Shown: positions 1-7,700 of the stretch, in pieces
How positions within the stretch are numbered: the stretch's first letter is position 1
Layout: each line of letters opens with the position of its first letter
Source of the DNA: an uncultured Bacilli bacterium
GTDB taxonomy: Bacteria > Bacillota_I > Bacilli_A > RF39 > UBA660
Length of the DNA: 48,072 nucleotides
Assembly: GCA_910587535.1 (NCBI GenBank)
Contig: CAJUKM010000005.1
Span: 1 to 48,072 of the forward strand
Reading direction: 5' to 3'
Notes under the pieces: model-generated
Database searches by the model: none
The model's input: the letters and a program-made list of their open reading frames with translations, nothing else
What the model was told of the DNA's origin: nothing
Made by a program: the position numbers and the translations under genes

Positions 1-821
1 AATACAATAATGATTGGCAATTGACAGTAGAGCAATTTGTTAATTACTTAAATAATGATATATTGCAAGATAGTAGATTTGATGATTTTATAGAAGATGA
101 TATGAGAAAAAATATTACAGATGCGAAAGAAACTGTAAATGAAGCAAAAGATTTACTAATTGGAAATGGTTATTCAAGGGTAGTAATAAACTCAAAATTA
201 GAACCAGAAAATGAGGAAACCTTTAACTTTATACAAGAAATTAAAGATGAATTAGGTGGAAATTTAGATAAATTCTATATAATAGGAGATTCACCAATGG
301 CATATGAAATGAGCCAAACTTTCCAAGATGAGTTGAATTTTATTACAATATTGACAATGATAGCAATATTTATTGTAGTTGCAGTAACATTCAAATCGTT
401 TATTATACCATTAATACTAGTATTTATGATTCAATGTGCAGTATATATGACAATGGGGATACTATCATTTACAGGAGAAAAAGTATATTTTATTGCTCTT
501 TTAATAATACAAAGTATTTTAATGGGTGCAACAATTGATTATGCAATTTTATATACATCATATTACATTGAACATAGAAAGAGTATGAGTATAAAAGATG
601 CAATCATAGACTCTTATAACAAATCCATTCATACAATATTGACATCAGCGTCAATACTAATTATTGTAACATTAATTGTAGGAAATTTTGCTTCAGCAAT
701 AGCTGCAAAAATTTGCATAACAATATCAAGAGGAACTGCATGTTCAGCAATATTAATAATATTATTACTGCCAGCAGTATTAGCAAGTTGTGATAAAATA
801 ATTATGAAGAAAAGAAAATGA
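1..821 (+). CDS. MMPL/RND-type membrane exporter, C-terminal part (5' end outside window)
   Basis: The reading frame is open to the left edge, so the gene starts before the window and about 272 C-terminal residues are visible. The visible part begins with a soluble, acidic, helical stretch. Then comes a block of hydrophobic helices (from FITILTMIAIFIVV onward) containing GATIDYAILYTSYYIEHR, the signature of the last transmembrane bundle in MMPL/RND exporters such as YdfJ. The protein ends in a short basic tail (IIMKKRK). Family members export lipids or small molecules across the cytoplasmic membrane using the proton gradient; the substrate here cannot be read. Base use is more AT-rich than most of the window, I saw no TCGA tetranucleotide before about base 1860, and the downstream genes are decayed, so this may be the edge of an acquired block. 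Family is fairly sure, function is not. Confidence 0.8.
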   Translation, partial: YNNDWQLTVEQFVNYLNNDILQDSRFDDFIEDDMRKNITDAKETVNEAKDLLIGNGYSRVVINSKLEPENEETFNFIQEIKDELGGNLDKFYIIGDSPMAYEMSQTFQDELNFITILTMIAIFIVVAVTFKSFIIPLILVFMIQCAVYMTMGILSFTGEKVYFIALLIIQSILMGATIDYAILYTSYYIEHRKSMSIKDAIIDSYNKSIHTILTSASILIIVTLIVGNFASAIAAKICITISRGTACSAILIILLLPAVLASCDKIIMKKRK

Positions 822-849
822 TGGTAATTTACTAAATGAAAGGAGAAAA

Positions 850-1224
850 GTGGCAAAAAAAGATCGTTATAAAGATTATGTTAAAGAAGAACTTGATCTT
901 TCAGATAAACAGTAAACTAGAGCAGAAAAGAAAGCAAAATAAAGATATATATTTGAAGACTGCATTTTTGTACGTAATGCTTCTAATGGACAAACATCAA
1001 TTTATTATCTTCAACAATTTATAAGATGGATTAAAGAGGTTTATTTAGTTCATAATAAATATTATTTGGAATTAGAAGTTGAATTTTTTGACAAACTAAT
1101 TACCGAGTTTGTAAATGAATTTAATCTTGAATATAAGTCACTTGAATATAAAGATATGAGTGTGAAATGTAAGACGTGGTATTTTGAGAAAGCCAAATTA
1201 GCTTTAGAAGGAACAAAAATTTAA
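850..1224 (+). pseudogene. Decayed gene with two in-frame TAA stops
   Basis: A good site (AGGAG at 841-845) precedes a GTG at 850 that opens a frame reading VAKKDRYKDYVKEELDLSDKQ and then TAA at 913. The same frame continues through a second TAA at 940 into a clearly coding-like stretch of about 94 residues (RYIFEDCIFVRNASNG..., ending ...KAKLALEGTKI), with TAA at 1222. All three parts are in one frame, which is how a gene looks after point mutations rather than chance. I do not recognise the family. The alternative frame starting at 836 looks like a shadow. Confidence 0.6.
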
Positions 1225-1294
1225 AAGCAATAGTAAAGTAAGTGGAAAGAATAGTCAATTTTGGTATAATAGTATTATTAAGTGTGGTGTCATT

Positions 1295-1500
1295 GTGAAC
1301 ATTGATAATATTCAAAAAGTATTGTTAGATTGCTACTCAAAAGATTTATGTTATCCTAAAGTACAAGGTGCTTGGAATGAAAATAACAAGAGTTTTGGTA
1401 TGTGTGCAATAACATCCCTAATTATTAATGATTATTTTGGTGGAGATATATATGTAAGATTTATGTGATAGCCAAAAGCCAATGCAACATTTGACTCAAG
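1295..1500 (+). pseudogene. YunG-like protein remnant (truncated, frameshifted)
   Basis: A GTG at 1295 opens 57 codons ending at TGA 1466-1468. The text contains GAWNENNKSFGMCAITSLII followed by NDYFGGDIY, which matches the conserved core of YunG-family proteins (a Trp, then a GxCAxTxL motif, then a DYFGG motif). After this core the frame breaks: an alternate frame continues as KIYV and later in-frame stops follow, so the C-terminal half is lost. YunG proteins are small and uncharacterised; no function is assigned. A TATAAT box lies at 1265-1270. Confidence 0.55.
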
Positions 1501-1715
1501 TTAAACATTGGGATTATGTATATGCATATAGGCTCTTATGATGATGAGCCGACAACAATCAAAATTTAGTGCATGATCATGCAAAAGAAAACGGTTATGA
1601 ATTAGACATAACCGACATAAGATTTCATCACGAAATATATTTAAGTGTTCTGAGAAAATGTGATTTAAGTAGACTTAAGGCAGTAATAAGGCATCTGATA
1701 AAGATAATTAAGTAA
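1501..1715 (+). pseudogene. GyrI-like small-molecule-binding domain remnant
   Basis: Two pieces in different frames together rebuild the end of a GyrI-like domain. The first (around 1507-1566) reads IGIMYMHIGSYDDEPTTI, matching the MHIGPYDDEP motif of the family, and stops at TAG 1567. A one-base frame change then gives LVHDHAKENGYELDITDIRF and HHEIYLSVLRKCDLSRLKAV, matching the typical C-terminal HEIYLSDxRK...LKTVxRxP motif, up to TAA at 1713-1715. The N-terminal part is missing or unreadable. GyrI-like domains bind small molecules or drugs and often sit next to MerR/AraC regulators; none is present here. Confidence 0.65.
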
Positions 1716-1743
1716 AGTTAATAAGTTTATTTTTTTAAAATAT

Positions 1744-1772
1744 TTGTATTTTAAAAACAGTTTTTGTACAAT
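1744..1772 (+). promoter_or_regulatory. Promoter for the protease/transglutaminase-like gene
   Basis: TTGTAT at 1744-1749 and TACAAT at 1767-1772 are separated by 17 bases. The expected transcript starts near 1779, downstream of the first in-frame start codons (1764 and 1773). This decides that translation begins at one of the later ATGs (1812, 1815 or 1824). Confidence 0.6.
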
Positions 1773-1823
1773 ATGGTTAAAATAAAAACAAAATATTTTT
1801 GTTTAAAAGGGATGATGTTCGCG

Positions 1824-3104
1824 ATGCAGTTTAGTAAATTTTTACCAGAAAAACCACTAATCGAAAATGAAAAATTTGTAATATATGGAAATGACGATTT
1901 AGAAGGCATAGTAAAAGATTTGATGGATTATTTATTAGAAAAGAGAGCTTTTTTACTCGACTTTTTTAGCTTAGAAACTTTTAAAAGGGTTGAAATAAAC
2001 CTTTTTAATAGCCAGGAAGTGTATCTTGACTTTGTTAAACAGTTTTATGAGCCTTCTCCGTATTCTAGGGGGAATTTTATAGGCGATATGATCAACCATA
2101 CTTATGATATCGATCAAATATCTAAAGTTAAAAGAGATTTATTTCATGAATTAGTACATATATTTTATGCGAGTATATGTGAAGGTAAATATGATAGAAT
2201 TCTATGGCTAGATGAAGGCTTAGCGTTATATTTATCTGGTGAAAGAAGTTTATTAGAAAGCAACGTCAAAAAATTTAAAGCATGGTACTTAGATAGAATT
2301 ATTAGATATGATAAAGAAATACCTAGGATAGAGTTTTTGAAAAAACATGGTGGGACTTATGGCAAGTTTGTCGATCTCGAATCTAATAAATATGATGGGT
2401 ATGATTTTTCTTATTTGATAGTAAGATACATCGTAGAAAACTTTAACGATTTAATCGGATTATTAAGCGATATTAAAAAAATAAGGTCTTTAGAAACTGG
2501 CGTCATAAAAAAATGTATCGATTATTATAATGTTTTTTTTCAAGTTGATAGAATAAAGGAGTCTTTTGATGATGTGTCAACTCCTGATGAATTGATGGAT
2601 TATATGAATAGATATATTGTCTATGGATGGTTAGATAATCAGGGCAATAGACACGTAGAGAATTTAAAAGAGTTTAGAAGAAACTACCGTATCAGTTCAT
2701 TAGAAGAAATACTATCATCAAAACTGGGAACGTGTATAGAGCAAGCGAAAATGATTAAGATTTTTTTCGATAGAATAGGGTTGGAAAACAAATTATTTTG
2801 TTTTAGGAGATATGAAAAAGAAGAAAACTTTGATAAAGAAGTGAAAATGCATTGTTTTGTCTTATTTAAATATCAAGACAGGTGGTATCATTTTGAACAT
2901 TCGAATTCTAATAAAAGAGGTATTCATGAGTTTGACTCTATTCAAAGTGCAATCGACTCTGTAGTAGGAAAATACGATGAAAGCGATATCAGAGAATTAG
3001 TAGAGATACCCCAAATACCTGAAGGGTTATCTTTTAAAGAATTCAATTTATACGTAAATACTTTTGATCCTATACCTATTTACGAGGCTAAAAAGAAAAT
3101 ATAG
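1824..3104 (+). CDS. Fusion of a gluzincin-like HExxH domain with a transglutaminase-like Cys/His domain
   Basis: Counting from the ATG at 1824 (426 aa), residues 108-112 are HELVH and E131 lies in LWLDEGLALYLSG. The HExxH-18-E spacing is that of gluzincin metallopeptidases of the M1 type. In the C-terminal part, LGTCIEQAKMIKIFFDRIGL (Cys304) followed by KMHCFVLFKY (His343) and WYHFEHSN has the order of a transglutaminase/papain-like fold. So one soluble protein seems to carry a zinc protease-like and a thiol enzyme-like module. There is no clear signal peptide or membrane helix, so it is probably cytoplasmic. Starts at 1812 and 1815 are equally possible; the AGGG at 1808-1811 lies just upstream of all three. 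It has its own promoter and decayed genes on both sides. The activity and substrate are unknown to me. Confidence 0.7.
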   Translation: MQFSKFLPEKPLIENEKFVIYGNDDLEGIVKDLMDYLLEKRAFLLDFFSLETFKRVEINLFNSQEVYLDFVKQFYEPSPYSRGNFIGDMINHTYDIDQISKVKRDLFHELVHIFYASICEGKYDRILWLDEGLALYLSGERSLLESNVKKFKAWYLDRIIRYDKEIPRIEFLKKHGGTYGKFVDLESNKYDGYDFSYLIVRYIVENFNDLIGLLSDIKKIRSLETGVIKKCIDYYNVFFQVDRIKESFDDVSTPDELMDYMNRYIVYGWLDNQGNRHVENLKEFRRNYRISSLEEILSSKLGTCIEQAKMIKIFFDRIGLENKLFCFRRYEKEENFDKEVKMHCFVLFKYQDRWYHFEHSNSNKRGIHEFDSIQSAIDSVVGKYDESDIRELVEIPQIPEGLSFKEFNLYVNTFDPIPIYEAKKKI

Positions 3105-3206
3105 ATATATAAATTTTTAACTGAGACTGCGATAGAAAAATAAATGTTTCATGATTTAAAAATTATAGTTATTTAATGGGCGTTAAGAATGTAACATTAC
3201 TAATAA

Positions 3207-3554
3207 AATGGATTTGTTGTAGAGGAGATCAATTATGATTATGGTGTATCTTTCTCAGAAGATAAGGTAGAATTTTATGAAAAATTTGTAATGGAGCATT
3301 TAGAACTTGAATATTGGAATGAATATTTAGGAGACGAGTTCGTCTTTATGTTTAAATTTAAAGATGGAAGTGTAAGAACATATATTTATAGTGAAAAGAA
3401 CGAAGAAGCCAAAGATTATAGAAACTTACTTCTTTAATCAAGTTATGCAGTAGATCTAATAAACAATCGTCTATACGTTTATGAATATAAGTTAGGTGAA
3501 TTCTATACTAAAAATCGTATGAATGCATTCGTCCCTCTAGATATATTTAAATAA
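3207..3554 (+). pseudogene. Decayed small gene of unknown family, in-frame TAA
   Basis: One frame reads FVVEEINYDYGVSFSEDKVE and on to KDYRNLLL, hits TAA at 3435-3437, then continues in the same frame as SSYAVDLINNRLYVYEYKLG and ends FVPLDIFK with TAA at 3552-3554. No ATG, GTG or TTG lies at the start of the coding-like text, and two in-frame TAAs lie just upstream (3201-3206). This is best read as a gene that lost its start and gained a stop. Family not recognised. Confidence 0.55.
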
Positions 3555-3664
3555 CCGAAAATGCAAAGTTTTTAAAATTTGCTCAAATTTAAAAAACATG
3601 ATATCATATGTATAAATTTTGAGTTGATTTTGAAATATTTATAATAGAAAGGATTATAATTTAA

Positions 3665-4480
3665 ATGAGTAAGCCTCTATACTATGATGAAAGATGTGCT
3701 GCTTTGAGAAATCGTGTATTATCGGTGCTGCCACAAATTTCTTATATAATTTTAGGTATAGTCGATTGTAAATTAAAACCGGCAGATACCCTTTATTATG
3801 AGCTTGCAGTTCAATATACGAGCGCATTAGAACAATATACGAATACAGATGATTATCAAACGCATAAGATTGCATGGGAAAAAATACAGGACTGTTATTT
3901 AAAAATGTTGAATCTTGATAACATACCGCTTAACCCGATATTTTCGGGAGATGATCTCATAAATAATATAGATATTATTTTAAAAAGTATGGGAGTAGTA
4001 AATGGAATCAATGATGTTTTAAAGAATCGAATCGATCCATCTGTAATGGAAAAAATTAGGTGTTTAAAAAAACAATCTCACCAGAAAAGAAGTAAAGAAA
4101 GTGGCGAACATCAGACATCATCAGTTGCTAATAATGCTCCTGCTGATATAAATATTTTTGCTTGTGCTATTGGCGATTTGCCAGAAGAAAAGTTTTCAGA
4201 CGAGTTAAAAACTTTGCTTAGTAGGAAATATTGTTTTGTATATGAATTATTTTCAACTTCTTTTGATGAACTTAAGAGCACTTTGAGTACTAGCAAAAAA
4301 GCACCTATAAAAAGTTTAGTCGAGTTAGAATTGTTTTTTCGACAAATGAATGTAGACTTTTTCGAACATCTTTCAGTTTCGTCAAATATCGAAAATAGTC
4401 TTATAAAAGAAATCATAGAACAAACGGTTACTGCTACTTTAAAACAAGTGAAAGAGAGAATCAATAAGAAAGAGTATTAA
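3665..4480 (+). CDS. Hypothetical protein, 271 aa, no recognised domain
   Basis: The start ATG follows AAAGGA at 3648-3653. The product looks soluble and mostly helical, with a polar, Lys/Ser-rich linker around residues 135-160 (KKQSHQKRSKESGEHQTSS) separating an N-terminal half from a C-terminal half that ends in a charged helix (LKQVKERINKKEY). I recognise no catalytic motif, signal peptide or membrane segment. It stands alone: the upstream neighbour is a pseudogene, and the downstream terminator uses the last codons of this gene. A role cannot be proposed. Confidence 0.6.
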   Translation: MSKPLYYDERCAALRNRVLSVLPQISYIILGIVDCKLKPADTLYYELAVQYTSALEQYTNTDDYQTHKIAWEKIQDCYLKMLNLDNIPLNPIFSGDDLINNIDIILKSMGVVNGINDVLKNRIDPSVMEKIRCLKKQSHQKRSKESGEHQTSSVANNAPADINIFACAIGDLPEEKFSDELKTLLSRKYCFVYELFSTSFDELKSTLSTSKKAPIKSLVELELFFRQMNVDFFEHLSVSSNIENSLIKEIIEQTVTATLKQVKERINKKEY

Positions 4481-4493
4481 GCGCTCTTTTTTT
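4469..4493 (+). terminator. Terminator after the 271-aa orphan
   Basis: AAAGAG at 4469-4474 pairs with CTCTTT at 4484-4489 across a nine-base loop, followed by T residues. The stop codon of the gene lies in the loop. Confidence 0.55.
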
Positions 4494-4622
4494 ATAGCAA
4501 TTTTTAATAATATTTTATACGTTAGGCAAAGAATATTCATAAGATTTAAGTAAAAACATAACATAAAATAGTTATCTGTTATTTTTTGTGTAATATCTGT
4601 GTAAAAGTAAGAGTAGACCTTA

Positions 4623-4651
4623 TTGTCACCATTAGTAAATTGTGATAAGAT
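4623..4651 (+). promoter_or_regulatory. Promoter for the large surface protein
   Basis: TTGTCA at 4623-4628 and TAAGAT at 4646-4651 are spaced by 17 bases. The transcript would start near 4658, leaving an untranslated leader of about 105 bases before the ATG at 4763. I see no clear hairpin in that leader. Confidence 0.6.
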
Positions 4652-4762
4652 TTAACTGTGGAAAACATTAGAGGCATTTATCATTGTGTATAGCAATAAA
4701 AGAATGTCGTTTTTAATGAGATGATGAAGTTATTTAAAAATTTTAAGAATAGAGGAGTTTAT

Positions 4763-7700
4763 ATGAACAAGAAAGTTTTTAAATTTAAAAATTCACTAAA
4801 AAAATGTTTAGGAGCTTTATTTTTTGTAACGACAATATATGCAAGTATCGCTTTTTGTGTATACTTGGGTGAGGGAAGGACCATAAAGATAGAACGCGGT
4901 GAAGTTCTTTCTTATAATGCGGAGAAAGCGAATGACGTCGTCTACTTATCTGACATTCCATATAAAAAAGCACAAGTAGGTTGGGGAACTTTAGGTTTAG
5001 ATAAAACAAATTCTAATACTTCCTTAACTATGTATATCGATGGAGCTGCTGTAGTAGTAAAGAAAGGTATATTTGCACATGCGACATCTACAATAGAATA
5101 TGATATCAGCAATTATAAAGATTATGACTATTTTACTACCTATTACGGTTTAAACACTTCGGCTGGAAGTAATGGTAATGGTGCTAAGTTTTATATCTAT
5201 ACTTCACAAGATGGTAAAGAGTGGACTTTAAAAACAGAAGAAAATCCCACTGCGTTAAAGGGAAATAATGGTGCTGTCCATGTAAAAATCGATATTAGGG
5301 ATGCAAACTATATCAAACTCTATGCACATGATAATGGATCTAATGGTAGCGATCATGCAGTATGGGGAGATGCCAAGTTAGTTAAAGAAGGTCATAACGA
5401 TAATGTCATGACGACAGTAGAAGAGTTCGATAAGATCATTAAAGAGAACTATAAATCTGGAACAGTAGAGGGAGATTTAAAACTCGTTTTACTACAAAGA
5501 ACTTTCATAAAAAGAGTTGGACAATATCAGTTGCGTTCATTCTTAGAAAGTGATCCTAAAAATCGTGAAACTTTGGATTGGTTTTTAAACGATGAAGAAG
5601 CTATTCGCCTTTGGACTATTGGAGGAAAACCAAGGGGAACTTATGAGAGAGCATTACAAGTTCTTAGCGATCTATATCATACTTATAAAGACGATTTGTC
5701 AAATGAAGATGAGACGGAGTTGGGAACAAAGTATAAAGATTTATATTTAAGGATGATGCTTTCATTATCTTTGACACATTCTGCAAATGTAAGCCTATGG
5801 ATAAGTGGTAATCAGTATTCTAATGCAGTAACTCGTTATCAAATCTATAAAGATATGCATTTAAATAAACTATTAGATAATGCCATGTTTGAAAGTTATA
5901 CTGTAGATGAAATGCGTGGAGTCATGATGAACAACATCGATGATGAAGAAATCATGTGGTTACACGATTATTCGAAAAAGTTTTCTACTACAGAGCGTTT
6001 TAATCCATATAAATATATAAACTATACGTTTAGTTATGGTTACTATAGGCCACAATACTATAGTCAAGCTAATTATTCTAAATGGGATCAAAAGTATAAT
6101 CTATCAAAATATAATATAACATATCAATCTGGAAAACCTAAATTGTGGATCGTTTTTGAAGAAGGGGCGGTTTGCGGTGGCTTATCGAAGACAGCTGCTA
6201 ACCTATATGGTGTTTGGGGATATTCGTCTAGAGTAGTCGGTCAACCTGGTCACGCTGCTTATATTTATATGTATAATGCTGGTGGAGGAAAAATAGCATG
6301 GCAATTAGCTAACAGCATTGTTACGACAGGTTGGGCTAATACTGGTGGAAGTGCCATCAATGGATGGGGAAGCAGATATGCTACTAATAGCGGTGGAATT
6401 CAATCCGGTTCTTATGTATTATTAGCTCAAGATGCACAGAACGAATATGAAAAATATGAAAAAGCAGAAATGATTCTATTATTAGAAGATGTTTATAAAG
6501 GTGATAAAAACAAACTAGAAAGAATTTATAGAGATGCTTTAAACGAAGAAATAATAAATTTGGATGCTTGGATAGGTCTTATCAATTTGTATATCAGTGA
6601 CAACTCTAAGTCCGATTCAGATCTAATAGCATTAGCAGAAGAAGTCGCCCAAGCTTATGCTTATCACCCACTTCCAATGTACGATATGACTAGAAGAATT
6701 GGTTCTAAGATATCTTCTGCTGGATATCGTAGTAAACTTATGATGTTGCAAGATGAAACTTTGAGAAATGCTACAAAGGCTACTGCTAAAGATACACTTT
6801 ATTATAAAGAAGTTCCTGTCATTGCAAACGCCATTTTAGGAGTTGTAGATTCTAGAGTAGCAACTTTCTCTTTCGATGGAACAAATGCCGGTAAAATAGT
6901 ATTATCTAAGCAATTACAAAGTGCCCAAGTTACATGGAAATATAGCATTGATGGTGGTAATAATTGGATTCAATGTTATGAACACTCAGCTCAATTAACC
7001 AAAGAACAGTTAGAGAGTATTAATGATGTTAACGACATTAAAATCCATATAACTGGGTTACCAATGTCAGATGAAAATATGTATACCATTGATATTAAAA
7101 AAGGTGTTTTCCCAAGTAATGTTGTATCTAAAGATGATTTAGAAAATAAAATAACTGGTGCAACAGATAAGATGGAGTGGACACTAGATCCTGATGGTGA
7201 ATGGAATTCATTTGCAGATACTAATCCTACATTTAAAGGTGATGTCAGAGTTTATATTAGAATGCTTGCAAACGGAATATATACGATGAGTGAACCTGTG
7301 TATTTCACTTTTACTGCAGATGCAGCTTCTGAAACAAACAGATATATTACAAGAGATAAATTGGAAGTAATAGCTGTTTCTGGTACGAGTGGTGGAAATA
7401 AAGATAATATGCTAGACGGTAACATCAATACTGCATGGCATAGTCAATATAATAAAAATAATATAGGTCAAAAATATATTCCAGCCTATGCTACCATAGA
7501 ACTCGATAAGCCTAGGTATGTGTCTGAATTAGATTATGTACCTGATGCAAAAGCAACCTCTGCTCTAGGTAATTATCCTGCGGGAAAAGCAAGTCGTTTA
7601 GATATCTATGTCAGTATGGATGGTACTAATTGGGAATTAGCTGCTTCGAAAAGTAATTTAGGAAACAACGGAAATCTGAAGAAGATTACTTTTGATAGCC

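Noticed and set aside
836..1024. 62-codon frame starting ATG 836
   Set aside because: The overlapping frame from GTG 850 has the better SD spacing and protein-like text on both sides of its stops.
850..3554. Repeated in-frame TAA codons, as if TAA were recoded
   Set aside because: Nearly all intact genes in the window end in TAA at sensible places, so TAA is a true stop; the interrupted frames also show other decay (frame breaks, missing start).
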